Counted from the first letter of the stretch, positions 49,317-60,473 are shown. The stretch is 64,000 bases of DNA from Parabacteroides sp. (GCA_020026285.1 JAHHQS010000003.1:1-64000); one strand, 5' to 3'. Numbers and translations: made by a program. Notes: a model not told the origin generated them from the letters alone.

Positions 49317-49784
49317 TCACTTTACATTATGGCTAAACAATCGTTGTTCTGCCAATTTTTCATATTTTGTACCCGGACGTCCATAATTACAATAAGGATA
49401 AATACTTATTCCTCCACGAGGAGTAAATATTCCTGTCACTTCGATATATTTGGGATCCATTAATTTGATCAGATCTTTCATAATCTTATTTACACAATCT
49501 TCATGAAAGTCTCCATGATTTCTGAAACTGAACAAATAAAGTTTCAGACTTTTACTTTCTACCATTTTCACATCCGGAATATAATCAATATAAATGGTAG
49601 CAAAATCCGGTTGTCCAGTTATCGGGCACAAACTTGTAAATTCAGGACAGTTAAACCGAACCCAATAATCATTTTCCTGATGTTTGTTTGTAAAAGCTTC
49701 TAATACTTCCGGTGCATAATCCTGACGATAGACTGTATTTCCTCCTAATAAATGTAACTCGTTCTCTTCTTTTCTTGTATCCAT
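49317..49784 (-). CDS. queF: 7-cyano-7-deazaguanine (preQ0) reductase
   Basis: 155 aa, the short unimodular QueF. It reduces the nitrile of preQ0 to the amine preQ1 with NADPH in queuosine synthesis. The catalytic Cys is in [13 protein letters not shown] and Asp in the same segment. The NADPH motif [15 protein letters not shown] (QueF signature) is intact, followed by HEDCVNKI. Second gene of the queC-queF operon, 11 bases after queC. The other pathway genes (queD, queE) are not in this window. Confidence 0.95.
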   Translation of the reverse strand: MDTRKEENELHLLGGNTVYRQDYAPEVLEAFTNKHQENDYWVRFNCPEFTSLCPITGQPDFATIYIDYIPDVKMVESKSLKLYLFSFRNHGDFHEDCVNKIMKDLIKLMDPKYIEVTGIFTPRGGISIYPYCNYGRPGTKYEKLAEQRLFSHNVK

Positions 49785-49795
49785 TTTGATCTAAT

Positions 49796-50473
49796 TTAAC
49801 GGTTTCTGTTTTCAATTCTTCGTTTCAAATACTTTTCCAGTCCGGCTTTTCTTAATTTACAAGCAGGACAATGACCACATCCATCAGCTATTACACCATT
49901 ATAACAAGTCAAGGTCTGTGTTCGAACCAAATCAAAAACACCCAACTGATCTGATAGTTCCCAAACTTCGCTTTTATCTTTATCCATCAAAGGTGTATGG
50001 ATTACAAAATGATCATCCATTGCCAGATTAAGAGTAACATTCAGCGAACGAATAAATGTATCACGACAATCTGGATAGCCACTAAAATCGGCCTCAGAAA
50101 CACCTGTCACCAAATGACGAATACCTTTACTTCGAGCCAAAATAGCTACAAAAGTAAGAAACACCATATTCCTTCCCGGGACAAAAGTATTTGGATATGA
50201 ACCAGCAGGCTTATCCTGATCCATTTCAATACTCTGATTGACCAATGAACAATTCGGATCGAGCTGACTGATTAATGACACATCCAATAAGTGGAAAGGG
50301 ACCTCGGCGTCGGCAGCTATTTTTCGAGCCACCTCAATTTCTTGAGAATGTTTCTGACCATAAGTGAAGCATACAGCCTCTACACTTGCGAAATGCTTCT
50401 TTGCCCAGAATAAACAGGTAGTAGAGTCCTGTCCTCCAGAGAAGCATACCATTGCTTTTTCTTTTTTTTCCAT
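49796..50473 (-). CDS. queC: 7-cyano-7-deazaguanine synthase
   Basis: 225 aa from the start [14 protein letters not shown]. It makes preQ0 from carboxydeazaguanine, ammonia and ATP. The PP-loop is [11 protein letters not shown], and the C-terminal zinc site is [14 protein letters not shown] with a further Cys upstream ([13 protein letters not shown]). [10 protein letters not shown] and PGRNMVFLT are also conserved. The frame is open to 50656, but those 61 extra residues are not QueC-like and include the promoter region with TATATTTG at 50538-50545, so the internal start is right. Operon with queF, which follows 11 bases after. Confidence 0.95.
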   Translation of the reverse strand: MEKKEKAMVCFSGGQDSTTCLFWAKKHFASVEAVCFTYGQKHSQEIEVARKIAADAEVPFHLLDVSLISQLDPNCSLVNQSIEMDQDKPAGSYPNTFVPGRNMVFLTFVAILARSKGIRHLVTGVSEADFSGYPDCRDTFIRSLNVTLNLAMDDHFVIHTPLMDKDKSEVWELSDQLGVFDLVRTQTLTCYNGVIADGCGHCPACKLRKAGLEKYLKRRIENRNR

Positions 50474-50512
50474 AAAAAATCTTGTTTTTAATCGTGGTTT
50501 GACAAGCACACG

Positions 50513-50545
50513 GAAAAGAAAATCTTCTTTTCGGGGACAAATATA
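50513..50545 (-). promoter_or_regulatory. Promoter and inverted repeat in front of queC
   Basis: Minus strand TATATTTG (50538-50545) is the -7 box. Just downstream lies GAAAAGAA-AATC-TTCTTTTC (50513-50532, plus-strand sense), a perfect 8-bp dyad at about +1 to +18. It could be an operator or a leader hairpin. I found no preQ1 riboswitch sequence here. Confidence 0.5.
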
Positions 50546-50597
50546 GAAAGTTTTTCCGAAAAAATTATTCTTCTGTAAATCACAGAAACAAAAATAG

Positions 50598-50648
50598 TTG
50601 CACAAAACTCCGCTTTTTGTGCCGCACATTTTTAAAATATTTGTGCAA
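50598..50648. promoter_or_regulatory. Spaced inverted repeats with TTTGTGC motif
   Basis: TTGCACAAA (50598-50606) and TTTGTGCAA (50640-50648) are a perfect 9-bp inverted repeat separated by 33 bases; a third copy of the core, TTTGTGC, is at 50616-50622. They lie between the queC and fadL-type promoters. Such motif triples suggest a regulator site. Confidence 0.5.
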
Positions 50649-50674
50649 TTATTCAAAAAAGAAAACTACCTTTG
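50640..50674 (+). promoter_or_regulatory. Candidate promoter of the FadL-type gene
   Basis: TTTG (50640-50643) and TACCTTTG (50667-50674) with a 23-base spacer, slightly longer than usual. Start near 50681, which falls in a CCCGTTT-TGCACC-AAACGGG hairpin (50677-50696), so the leader begins with a stem-loop. Confidence 0.5.
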
Positions 50675-50724
50675 CCCCCGTTTTGCACCAAACGGGTGTA
50701 TTTTATTAACTAAATTAAGATTTT

Positions 50725-52167
50725 ATGAAGAGATTTATCGCTATTGCGAGTCTTTCTATGCTGCCATTTGCTTATTCTGCAGCCGAAGGTTATCAAGTGA
50801 ATGCGCTTAGCGCCAAACAATCCGGTATGGCTCATGTTGGCGCAGCCATGAAATTAGGAGCAGAAAGCATGCATTTCAATCCAGCCGGATTAGTTTACCT
50901 TAACAAAAGCATCGATTTGAGTGCAGGTGTTACAGGTGTATTCCCTTTCTCAAAATGTAAAACAAATAACACTACATACAAAGCAGAAGTTGCTCCCAAC
51001 ACTCCTCTCTATATAAACGCCGGATTCAAAATTTACGATAATCTTGCAGCCGGAGTCATGATTAATACTCCATACGGAAGCAGCATTAATTGGGGTAACG
51101 ACTGGGCAGGTGCTCATCTTATCCAAGATATTTCATTACAAGCATTCAATATCCAACCTACTTTTTCATGGAAAATCATGGATCGATTAAGTGTCGGAGC
51201 CGGATTGATGATGGAATTTGGTAATATAACTCTTAACCGTGCACTAATTGGTCCTGGTTCAATGAATGATATGGCAAAAAAAATGGTTGGTAAATTACCA
51301 CAATCTTTACTTCCTATGCTAAAACCAGCAATTGATCCAATCATGTCTGAAATGCAACGTTACGAAGATGCTTCAGCAGCTTCTGTTACGCTGAAAGGTG
51401 ACGCAGGTCTTAAATTCGGATTCAATGTTGGTGCCATGTTCGATATTAACGAGAAATTTACCGTAGGTCTTGCTTACCGTTCTAAAATCAAATTGAAGGT
51501 TTCAGAAGGAGATATCGCTCTACGTTATGCAAACAAAGAACATTTTGATGCATTGCTGACTAATATCAATCAGTTGATTGCAGCGGCCAACAAGATGGGC
51601 GTTCCAGGATTACCTGCTAACGGAATTAATGTTCCTCCATTGGATAGAGGTACTTTTACCGCCCAGCTTCCTATGCCGGATAACTGGGGTGTAGGATTGA
51701 CTTACAAGCCAACTAACAGATGGATTGTTTCTGGTGAAGTTCAGTTTGTTGGATGGGGAGCTTACAAAAACCTTAATATTGAATTCCAGCCTGAAAATGA
51801 ATTAGGAACATACAATATAAATGCTCCGAAAGAATATCAAAACACTCGTATTTATCGAGTTGGCGCACAATTCGCAGCCACAAAACGTTTCGATATTCGT
51901 TTTGGTGCCTATTACGACGAATCTCCTGTTAAAGATGATTATCTAAATCCGGAAACACCTAGTATGGATAAGTTAGCCTTGACAGCAGGTTTAAGCTTCC
52001 GCCCTACCAAATCAATATCTGTAGATTTCTCTTTCTCATATATTACAGGTTTTGGTCGTGACGGATCTTATACTGACTCTGATTTGTTAGGACAGCCTAG
52101 AACATTTGGTGGACACTACAATGTTACAGCATTGCTTCCATCAATCGGTATTCAATACGGTTTCTAA
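50725..52167 (+). CDS. OmpP1/FadL/TodX-type outer-membrane transporter
   Basis: 480 aa. Signal peptide about residues 1-19 (MKRFIAIASLSMLPFAYSAA). The mature N-terminus AEGYQVNALSAKQSGMAHVGAAMKLGAESMHFNPAGL is the FadL pattern: a hatch peptide with the NPAGL motif near 52-56. A 14-stranded beta barrel follows (GVGLTYKPTNRWIVSGEVQFVGW, VDFSFSYITGFGRDG) and ends in GIQYGF with a terminal Phe as expected for BAM-assembled proteins. The family carries long-chain fatty acids and other hydrophobic compounds across the outer membrane. The substrate is unknown here. Single-gene unit with a promoter and a terminator. Confidence 0.9.
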   Translation: MKRFIAIASLSMLPFAYSAAEGYQVNALSAKQSGMAHVGAAMKLGAESMHFNPAGLVYLNKSIDLSAGVTGVFPFSKCKTNNTTYKAEVAPNTPLYINAGFKIYDNLAAGVMINTPYGSSINWGNDWAGAHLIQDISLQAFNIQPTFSWKIMDRLSVGAGLMMEFGNITLNRALIGPGSMNDMAKKMVGKLPQSLLPMLKPAIDPIMSEMQRYEDASAASVTLKGDAGLKFGFNVGAMFDINEKFTVGLAYRSKIKLKVSEGDIALRYANKEHFDALLTNINQLIAAANKMGVPGLPANGINVPPLDRGTFTAQLPMPDNWGVGLTYKPTNRWIVSGEVQFVGWGAYKNLNIEFQPENELGTYNINAPKEYQNTRIYRVGAQFAATKRFDIRFGAYYDESPVKDDYLNPETPSMDKLALTAGLSFRPTKSISVDFSFSYITGFGRDGSYTDSDLLGQPRTFGGHYNVTALLPSIGIQYGF

Positions 52168-52270
52168 TATATCACTTATTCATAGTTTTACTCAGACTGA
52201 TCGGAATACATTATTAATGAATTCTTCACCAGTCTGTATCTTTTGACCTTATAATCCAAAACCACTAACT

Positions 52271-52317
52271 AAAAAGAGAATGTCATTGGAACGAATCCAG
52301 AACATTCTCTTTTTTTA
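52271..52317 (+). terminator. Terminator of the FadL-type gene
   Basis: AAAAAGAGAATGT (52271-52283) pairs with ACATTCTCTTTTT (52303-52315) and T run continues (TT). It is about 100 bases past the stop codon. Confidence 0.88.
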
Positions 52318-52345
52318 TGTCTTTCTATGAACAGATATGACAAGA

Positions 52346-52386
52346 TAAAAAATTGGCAGAACTACTCTAACGAATAATTCTGCCAA
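52346..52386 (-). terminator. Terminator of lon
   Basis: TTGGCAGAA (52353-52361) and TTCTGCCAA (52378-52386); on the minus strand TTTTTTATC follows. It lies about 28 bases after the lon stop. Confidence 0.9.
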
Positions 52387-52413
52387 CTACACATTATATT
52401 TATAGAGATACCT

Positions 52414-54870
52414 TTAGAATAAAGGATCTGCTACTTTTTCATCCAACAAAGCCAAATCAATCACTTCTTTGATATCTTTTACGAAATGGAATGTAACACC
52501 TTTCAGATATTCAGGCTTGATTTCATTAATATCCCTTTCATTCTCATGACAAAGAATAATTTCATTTATTCCAGCACGTTTGGCAGCCAGAATCTTTTCG
52601 CGTATACCACCAACAGGAAGAACCTTTCCACGCAAGGTAATTTCACCTGTCATAGCCAGATTACTCTTGACCTTTCTTTGAGTGAAGGCCGAAACCAAAG
52701 AAGTCACCATTGTGATACCGGCACTTGGTCCGTCTTTAGGAATAGCGCCTTCCGGAACATGAATATGTACATTCCAGTTATCGAACATATCATCCTTTAT
52801 ACCAAACAAACCTGCATGAGCACGAATGTATTCCAAAGCCAACATAGCAGATTCCTTCATAACATCACCCAAATTTCCAGTCAAAGTAAGTTTTCCACCC
52901 TTACCTTTGCTCAAACTTGTTTCAACGAATAGAATTTCTCCACCAACTGCTGTCCAGGCTAGTCCCGTTACAACTCCGGCATAATCATTTCCCTGATATT
53001 TATCACGCGTATATTCCACCGGACCTAAATAATTATACAATTCAGCAGGCTTGATCTGATCAGGAAGATGTTCATCTGAAGCTTTCTTATAAGCCAGCTT
53101 ACGCATCACTTTGGCAATCTTCTTATCCAGTTCACGTACGCCACTTTCACGTGTATACGATTCGATAATTTCCTGAATAGTTTTTTTAGGGAATTTCACT
53201 TCTTTCTTTGACAATCCGTGAAGTTCAGCCTGTTTCGGTATCAAATGACGAGAAGCGATTTCCACTTTTTCTTCCTGAATGTATCCGCTTACTTCAATCA
53301 ATTCCATACGATCCAACAATGGTTGAGAGATCGTATTCAAATTGTTTGCCGTAGCAATAAACATGACATGACTCAAATCATAATCGATGTCCAGATAATT
53401 ATCATGGAAAGCATTATTCTGCTCCGGATCCAGGACTTCCAATAAAGCAGAAGCCGGATCACCTTTGAAATCATTTGAAACTTTATCTATTTCATCTAAT
53501 ACGAATACAGGATTTGAAGTTCCTGCTTTTTGAAGATTCTTGATAATTCGTCCACACATTGCACCAATATAAGTACGACGATGACCACGAATTTCCGCTT
53601 CGTCATGCAAACCACCCAAAGAGACACGGACATATTTACGTCCCAATGCTTCCGCAATTGAACGACCTAACGATGTTTTTCCTACTCCCGGAGGTCCATA
53701 CAAACAGATGATAGGTGATTTCATATCTTTCTTCAGCTTCAAAACAGCCAGATGTTCAATGATACGTTCCTTCACCTTTTCCAATCCATAATGATCACGG
53801 TCCAGCACCTTACGAGCATGCTTCAAATTGAAATTATCGGTTGAGTAAGTCTCCCAGGGCAGACTAACCATTGTCTGAACATACTGCATCTGAACGGAAT
53901 AATCCGGAGATTGCGGATGCAAACGTTGCAATTTTTTCAGTTCCTTATCGAAAATTTCAGCAACAGCCTGTGGCCATCTTTTGATAAAGCCCTTATCTTT
54001 CAGTTCCTCAACATCTCTATCATTCACAGATCCACCCAGTTCTTCCTGAATAGTCTTGATCTGCTGCTGAAGGAAATATTCTTTCTGCTGTTTGTCAATA
54101 TCTTCCTGAGTCTTCATCTGTATAGAAGCCTTCAGTTCGATCAGCTGAAATTCACGATTCAGATAAGAAAGCAACTTATAAGAACGGTCTTTCAGATCGT
54201 TAATCATTAACAAAACCTGTTTCTGACCTATTTCACCCACTAAATTGGAGCAGCCAAAACTTGTCAGATATAACGGATTATGATTATTCTTTATAGAGAA
54301 AATCAATTCACGCTGAGCCTCATTTGATGCCATCAGAATCTTCAACATCAAATCTTTGATAGTAGAAAGCAATGCCTTAAATTCCTTGTCCGATTTCTTT
54401 GGCAGAATTTCATCAAGCAAAGTAATCTCACCTCTCATATAAGGTTCTTCCTGTGTGATCGCATTCAGTTCGAAACGTTTCTTTCCCTGCAGAATCACAG
54501 TTGTAGAACCATCCGGCATATCCAGAACTCGAATTACATCGGCAATCACTCCCATCGGATACAGATCTTCCATCTTTGGATCTTCAGTTGTCATTTCTTT
54601 CTGGCAAACCACACCTATCAACTTCTTTGATTTAGCGCAGTCTTTGATAAGATTCATAGATTTTTCTCTGCCTACGATTACAGGCATGGCAACACCCGGG
54701 AACAAAACCATATTTCGCAAGGGCAAAATAGGTACATCTGTATCCAGTTTGTCTACACCTTCGGTGAAATCTTCATCGACATCACAGTCTGTCAGGATTG
54801 GCATTACTACTCCCATTGGTTCATCCATCTCAAAAGGAGGGGTAGCGAATATTTTCTTTTTACTATTCAT
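52414..54870 (-). CDS. lon: ATP-dependent Lon protease
   Basis: 818 aa from the start [12 protein letters not shown]. Domain order is LON substrate-binding (about 45-250, [18 protein letters not shown]), a coiled linker ([18 protein letters not shown] near 285-305), the AAA+ ATPase (Walker [12 protein letters not shown] near 395; Walker [10 protein letters not shown]) and the serine-lysine peptidase ([16 protein letters not shown] near 713, with Ser in GPSAG and a Lys about 43 residues later). It degrades damaged and regulatory proteins. The frame is open to 54918, but a minus-strand TACCTTTG box at 54916-54923 overlaps that start, so translation must begin later; 54870 is chosen. trmN6 reads away from it. 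Confidence 0.96.
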   Translation of the reverse strand: MNSKKKIFATPPFEMDEPMGVVMPILTDCDVDEDFTEGVDKLDTDVPILPLRNMVLFPGVAMPVIVGREKSMNLIKDCAKSKKLIGVVCQKEMTTEDPKMEDLYPMGVIADVIRVLDMPDGSTTVILQGKKRFELNAITQEEPYMRGEITLLDEILPKKSDKEFKALLSTIKDLMLKILMASNEAQRELIFSIKNNHNPLYLTSFGCSNLVGEIGQKQVLLMINDLKDRSYKLLSYLNREFQLIELKASIQMKTQEDIDKQQKEYFLQQQIKTIQEELGGSVNDRDVEELKDKGFIKRWPQAVAEIFDKELKKLQRLHPQSPDYSVQMQYVQTMVSLPWETYSTDNFNLKHARKVLDRDHYGLEKVKERIIEHLAVLKLKKDMKSPIICLYGPPGVGKTSLGRSIAEALGRKYVRVSLGGLHDEAEIRGHRRTYIGAMCGRIIKNLQKAGTSNPVFVLDEIDKVSNDFKGDPASALLEVLDPEQNNAFHDNYLDIDYDLSHVMFIATANNLNTISQPLLDRMELIEVSGYIQEEKVEIASRHLIPKQAELHGLSKKEVKFPKKTIQEIIESYTRESGVRELDKKIAKVMRKLAYKKASDEHLPDQIKPAELYNYLGPVEYTRDKYQGNDYAGVVTGLAWTAVGGEILFVETSLSKGKGGKLTLTGNLGDVMKESAMLALEYIRAHAGLFGIKDDMFDNWNVHIHVPEGAIPKDGPSAGITMVTSLVSAFTQRKVKSNLAMTGEITLRGKVLPVGGIREKILAAKRAGINEIILCHENERDINEIKPEYLKGVTFHFVKDIKEVIDLALLDEKVADPLF

Positions 54871-54915
54871 ACGTCTTATTAAGCGGTTGTATAAATTTTT
54901 ATACAATAAACGTGC

Positions 54916-54952
54916 CAAAGGTACTAAAAATAGGATAATCTATCTAATTTTG
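54916..54952. promoter_or_regulatory. Divergent promoters of lon and the TrmN6-like gene
   Basis: Minus-strand TACCTTTG (54916-54923) gives lon a start near 54909. Plus-strand TAATTTTG (54945-54952) gives the methylase a start near 54959. The two -7 boxes are 21 bases apart, so the polymerases compete for the same stretch. No clear -33 elements. Confidence 0.5.
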
Positions 54953-54971
54953 TACTGATAATCAGAAAAAA

Positions 54972-55691
54972 ATGGCAAACCCGTATTTTAAATTCAAACA
55001 ATTTACCGTATGGCATGACAAATGTGCCATGAAAGTTGGTACCGATGGTGTATTACTTGGGGCATGGAGTGACGTTAATCAGTCAGAACGTATTTTAGAT
55101 ATAGGATGTGGAACCGGATTGATCAGTCTGATGCTTGCACAGAGAAGTTATGCCGATATTTACGCATTGGATATAGATGAATCTGCCTGCATTCAAGCTC
55201 AGGAAAATGCTGATCGATCTCCATTCGCTTCTCGGATAAAAGTAATCCACCAGCCCCTTTGCGATTTTGTAAAAGACAATATTCAAAAACAATCTTTTGA
55301 TTGTATCGTTTCCAATCCTCCTTATTTCATCGACTCACTAAAATGTCCCGACAAGCAGAGAAATACGGCACGACATACAGATACATTACCTCTGGAGGAA
55401 TTAATTCGAGGGAGTAAACAGTTACTTTCATCTAATGGCAAGATTTGTCTGGTCCTTCCTTTCGACCAGCGCGAGCTTCTTATACATTATATATATAAGG
55501 AAAATCTTTTTCTAAAAAAAGAGACAGTTGTATATCCTACTCCTACTTCACAGCCCAAAAGATTGCTGGTGGAAATAACATATCCTTGTTCCGGGAAAAC
55601 AACAACAGAGAAACTGACAATAGAAAAAGAACGTCACGTTTATACAGATGAATTCATTGCTATAGCCAAAGATTATTATCTGTATTTATAA
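54972..55691 (+). CDS. tRNA1(Val) adenine-N6 methyltransferase-like protein (TrmN6/YfiC)
   Basis: 239 aa. A class I SAM-dependent methyltransferase: motif I ILDIGCGTGLISLML near 38-52, acidic motif II ALDIDESACIQA, and the N6-adenine type IV motif SNPPYFIDS near 113. FKFKQFTVWHDKCAMKVGTDGVLLGAW at the N-terminus is the YfiC pattern. E. coli YfiC (TrmN6) methylates A37 of tRNA1(Val). It is likely to do the same here, but no other tRNA-modification gene is next to it. Divergent from lon. Confidence 0.92.
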   Translation: MANPYFKFKQFTVWHDKCAMKVGTDGVLLGAWSDVNQSERILDIGCGTGLISLMLAQRSYADIYALDIDESACIQAQENADRSPFASRIKVIHQPLCDFVKDNIQKQSFDCIVSNPPYFIDSLKCPDKQRNTARHTDTLPLEELIRGSKQLLSSNGKICLVLPFDQRELLIHYIYKENLFLKKETVVYPTPTSQPKRLLVEITYPCSGKTTTEKLTIEKERHVYTDEFIAIAKDYYLYL

Positions 55692-56327
55692 CCAGACTGA
55701 TCAATGTAAAAAGAAATTCCAGAAAATCCTGATTTATAGAGAATCATTATGATTACAATACTTTAATTTATTTGACAAAAAGGCTCGTTATAACCATTTT
55801 CAATAACAGTTATTTAAATTTAAACAGGCAATAAAATAAATAAAAGACTATTTTTCGGATAGAATTCGTCACAAAACGAACAAAACGTCAAAGTTTTTCG
55901 TCAAAAGGTCAAAGCTTTTTCAGAAAAGTTCCTTTTCTTTTCTAAAAAGTATGTAACGAACAAATACAGTTATCTCTGTTTTTTGTCCTCTTTTCCACTG
56001 TTTAAGATTCAAAACAGAGTCTCTAAACAGTTTTTCATCCTAAAAAAGACGATTATCATCATATCTAAAGAGGAAAATCACCGTTTTCTCTTTTTAAATT
56101 CATCAAAACACGTTCAAGACAAGATATCATAAAGTTATCATTTTCAATAAATAAGAAACATTTTTAATAAATCATACCGATAAAATCATCATCTATTTTC
56201 ACAAGTACTCCTACGACACATTTTTACCGACATAACGTCAAAACTCAACTCTCCAGGAGACGTCTCTAACAAAAACTTCCAGCCCATCCATTGATACAGA
56301 CAAAATAGAAGATAGCAAATTTGACAT
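55692..56327. other. Gene-poor spacer between trmN6 and the nitroreductase gene
   Basis: About 640 bases without a usable frame, AT-rich. It holds GTCAAA repeats at 55887-55893, 55900-55906 and 55908-55914, and a weak hairpin ACTGTTTA (55997-56004) / TAAACAGT (56024-56031) followed by TTTTC. No tRNA, sRNA-like hallmark with its own full promoter, or decayed gene was found. Confidence 0.6.
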
Positions 56328-56358
56328 TTTGACAAATGGCGTACATTCTTTACATTTG
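56328..56358 (+). promoter_or_regulatory. Promoter of the nitroreductase gene
   Basis: TTTG (56328-56331), 19 bases, TACATTTG (56351-56358). Start near 56365, 25 bases before the start codon. Confidence 0.85.
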
Positions 56359-56389
56359 CACCGAAAAAAATTAAATAATAAATCGATAT

Positions 56390-56914
56390 ATGGAAAACAA
56401 ATTTCTAGAATTAATAGAAACACGAAGAAGTTGTCGCAAATACCTTGCAGAACAAATCAAAGACGAAGAATTAAACGCAGTTTTACGTGCAGGAACTTTT
56501 GCACCTAGTGGCATGGGATGGCAATCATCATTTATAGTTGCCGTACAAAACCCGGAAATGAAAGCCAAACTTGAAAAGATGAATGCTGCAGTCCGAGGTA
56601 AAAATGGAAATCCTTATTACGATGCCCCTACTTATATCCTGGTCTTTTCACCTACCGACTGTCAATTTGGTATTCAGGACGCAACCTGTATTCTCGAAAA
56701 CATGATGCTTGCCGCTCATTCATTAGGTCTGGGAAGCTGCTGGATTAATCGAGAAATAGAAATGTTCGCGACAGAGGAAGGCAAAGCTCTGATGAAAGAG
56801 ATGGGACTACCTGAAGGATTAGGCGGAGTTGGAGCTATTGCCCTTGGATATCCGGCAGCAGAGCCATCACCTCGCAAAGAAAGAAAAGAAGGTTACGCAA
56901 GAATCATTAAATAA
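56390..56914 (+). CDS. Nitroreductase-family flavoprotein
   Basis: 174 aa. FMN-binding motifs are ETRRSCRKY near 10 (phosphate contact Arg-Arg-Ser), APSGMGWQSSFIVAVQN near 40-57 and GLGSCWINRE near 117. It belongs to the short NfsA/FRase I-like nitroreductase group that uses NAD(P)H to reduce quinones, nitro compounds or flavins. The true substrate is not evident. It lies just upstream of groES but has its own promoter and is separated by 192 bases, so it is probably not part of the chaperone operon. Confidence 0.88.
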   Translation: MENKFLELIETRRSCRKYLAEQIKDEELNAVLRAGTFAPSGMGWQSSFIVAVQNPEMKAKLEKMNAAVRGKNGNPYYDAPTYILVFSPTDCQFGIQDATCILENMMLAAHSLGLGSCWINREIEMFATEEGKALMKEMGLPEGLGGVGAIALGYPAAEPSPRKERKEGYARIIK

Positions 56915-56933
56915 ATCACAGGATTTAATTCAT

Positions 56934-57043
56934 AACTGACAGTATGTCTCGGATTGAAAAAACAATCTGTCAGATTCAGCAAATATGTCAGTTGAAAATG
57001 TTCCAAAAACAGTTTGGCACGTTATTCGTATATTATAAAATCG
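56934..57043 (+). promoter_or_regulatory. groES-groEL control region
   Basis: Three TGTCAG-type motifs occur: AACTGACAG (56934-56942), CTGTCAG (56967-56973) and TGTCAGTT (56986-56993), forming alternative dyads. The promoter itself seems to be TTTG (57013-57016), 19 bases, TAAAATCG (57036-57043), where the second box is degenerate. TTTGGCACG there also resembles a sigma-54 -24 element, but the matching -12 GC is missing. No CIRCE (HrcA) site is present. Confidence 0.45.
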
Positions 57044-57106
57044 AGAACGCGAAAAGCTCTCAGAAGAATTAAAATTAAGAATTATAAATTTTAAAATTAT
57101 AAAAGT

Positions 57107-57376
57107 ATGAACATTAGACCATTAGCAGACCGCGTAATTATTTTACCGGCTGCCGCAGAAGAAAAGACTGTAGGTGGAATCATTATTCCTGATTCAGCAA
57201 AAGAAAAACCTTTAAAAGGTGAAGTTAAAGCTGTAGGTAACGGAACTAAAGATGAAGAAATGGTTGTAAAAGAAGGTGACACTGTATTGTATGGCAAATA
57301 CGCAGGTACTGAAATCGAATTCGAAGGTGAAAAGTACTTGATCATGCGTCAGTCAGACATCTTGGCTATTATCTAA
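57107..57376 (+). CDS. groES: Co-chaperonin GroES
   Basis: 89 aa. It caps the GroEL ring during protein folding. The start [28 protein letters not shown] holds the mobile loop (about 15-32, here [11 protein letters not shown]), followed by [35 protein letters not shown]. The family usually has about 95 residues, so this is slightly short. It is followed by groEL after 47 bases and is read from the same promoter. Confidence 0.97.
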   Translation: MNIRPLADRVIILPAAAEEKTVGGIIIPDSAKEKPLKGEVKAVGNGTKDEEMVVKEGDTVLYGKYAGTEIEFEGEKYLIMRQSDILAII

Positions 57377-57390
57377 TTCCAACTAACTAA

Positions 57391-59061
<1,671 letters not shown>

Positions 59062-59087
59062 TCATTTTCCACATTAAGATAATATAT

Positions 59088-59130
59088 AAGTCCGGTCGCT
59101 TTCGTGATGAAAATGACCGGACTTTTTTTA
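59088..59130 (+). terminator. Terminator of groES-groEL
   Basis: AAGTCCGGTC (59088-59097) and GACCGGACTT (59115-59124) followed by TTTTTT. Confidence 0.92.
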
Positions 59131-59131
59131 T

Positions 59132-59169
59132 GCCCTTTCCTGATTGTTTCAACCGGGAAAGGGCTTTTT
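59132..59169 (+). terminator. Second hairpin after groEL
   Basis: GCCCTTTCC (59132-59140) and GGAAAGGGC (59156-59164) then TTTTTATTTTC on the plus strand. The T run is on the plus side, so it is a back-up terminator for groEL and only incidentally ends the opposite gene. Confidence 0.8.
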
Positions 59170-59181
59170 ATTTTCTATCAG

Positions 59182-60348
59182 TTAATCTAATCCAAGCTCA
59201 TAGAGACAAGCCTGAACTTCCCTGTCGCTTCCAGAATGTTTTCCTTCATCATCCGAGAGTTTGATACATTCACGCCACTTTCCGGAAGCGTTCATCTTGC
59301 AACGTGAAAGTTTCATGACCACATTCGATGGCTTGTAGCCGGTATCGTTTGTCAGATTTGTTCCAATACCAAAAGCACAGCGAATCTTTCCTTCACAATA
59401 TTCTTTTATCTTCAATGCCTTTACGAAATCCAGAGCATTACTGAATATGATAGTCTTTGTTGTCGAATCAACCCCCAATTCCTGATAACGACTTATCAGC
59501 TGATCAATAAAAGTAAACTCATTTCCAGAATCACACCTCACTCCATCAAACAATTTGGCCTGTTTCCTACTGAAATTAGTCAGAAATGATTCAGAAGTAT
59601 ACGTATCAGACAAGGCTGTACCCAAATCTCCATCATAAACATTCACCCAATTTTCCAAAGCCATGTAATTGGCATGTTTATAACCAAACTGAGCACCATG
59701 AAACATGAACCATTCATGCGGATGCGTTCCTATCATTTTCATATTATACTTCTTTGCCAGATAACAGTTGGAAGTACCCGAACAATAATAGGCATATTCA
59801 TTCAGATAATTTATAACGGCATCCTGGACACCATAAGAGAAACGTCTTCTAGTTCCAAACTCTGAAAAATAAATCTGGTGCTTATTCGACAATTCCACCT
59901 TCTCAAACAACTTGGCTTTCACTTTGTCCTGGTCTGCAATATTACCTGAATGCAGATTTCTCAATTCAGTAACGATGGCCAACAAGATGACTTCATAAAG
60001 AGTAGCCTTATATAAATAATCGGTTACTTCCATATGTAAATGTTTTTCCTCGTCTAAAGAAATCTGAACCTTTTTCGGTTCAAAACGAAATGACGAAAGC
60101 CATTCCCAATAAACCCGAGGAACAAAACGGCAGCGGGAAGCCATATATTCCAGTTCTTCGTCTGTCAGCCTGAGCAATACCAGATTCTTAATTTCATTCT
60201 CCAGACTATCTAAAAATGCTTCCGAACAAATCGTTTCATCACGGTCCTTGAAAGTAAAAGTTCCTATAGCATTCGGAAATAATTTCACGTAAGCATACGA
60301 GGTCGTAAACTTGTACAGATCCGTATCCAATATTGACTTGATAATCAT
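59182..60348 (-). CDS. pncB: Nicotinate phosphoribosyltransferase
   Basis: 388 aa, type of E. coli PncB. It joins nicotinate with PRPP (with ATP hydrolysis) in NAD salvage. Signatures are LDTDLYKFTTSYAY at the start, the segment EFGTRRRFSYGVQDAV (near 162, with the auto-phosphorylation or ribose-5-P loop), GTHPHEWFMFHGAQ near 208 (catalytic His), DTYTSESFL near 247, VRCDSGNEFTFID near 270 and FGIGTNLTNDTG near 325. Single-gene unit, convergent with groEL and divergent from the M23 peptidase. The stop lies close behind the groEL hairpins. Confidence 0.95.
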   Translation of the reverse strand: MIIKSILDTDLYKFTTSYAYVKLFPNAIGTFTFKDRDETICSEAFLDSLENEIKNLVLLRLTDEELEYMASRCRFVPRVYWEWLSSFRFEPKKVQISLDEEKHLHMEVTDYLYKATLYEVILLAIVTELRNLHSGNIADQDKVKAKLFEKVELSNKHQIYFSEFGTRRRFSYGVQDAVINYLNEYAYYCSGTSNCYLAKKYNMKMIGTHPHEWFMFHGAQFGYKHANYMALENWVNVYDGDLGTALSDTYTSESFLTNFSRKQAKLFDGVRCDSGNEFTFIDQLISRYQELGVDSTTKTIIFSNALDFVKALKIKEYCEGKIRCAFGIGTNLTNDTGYKPSNVVMKLSRCKMNASGKWRECIKLSDDEGKHSGSDREVQACLYELGLD

Positions 60349-60443
60349 ATCTTGATTTTATTTTTGAAAATTCTTTTATCGGTAAAAATACATTTTGTTT
60401 CAGTAACCTGACTCGTAAAACGGATAAAATGCTAAAATTTATG

Positions 60444-60451
60444 TAAGTTTG
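60444..60451 (+). promoter_or_regulatory. -7 box (TAAGTTTG) of the M23 peptidase gene
   Basis: TAnnTTTG match; start of transcription near 60458, with a leader of about 16 bases. No TTTG at the right spacing. Confidence 0.45.
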
Positions 60452-60473
60452 CTACTCAAAAATCAAACAAAGA

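Noticed and set aside
50474..50660. preQ1 riboswitch upstream of queC
   Set aside because: No short A-rich tail pairing or CUA/CCC loop pattern of the preQ1 aptamer was seen; only a simple dyad and a promoter box.
54871..54918. Upstream start of lon
   Set aside because: The codon lies inside the TACCTTTG promoter box, so it would not be transcribed.
57013..57029. Sigma-54 promoter before groES
   Set aside because: TTTGGCAC resembles the -24 box, but at the -12 position the required GC is GT (TTCGTA).
56915..57106. CIRCE element before groES
   Set aside because: TTAGCACTC-N9-GAGTGCTAA is not present in any close form.
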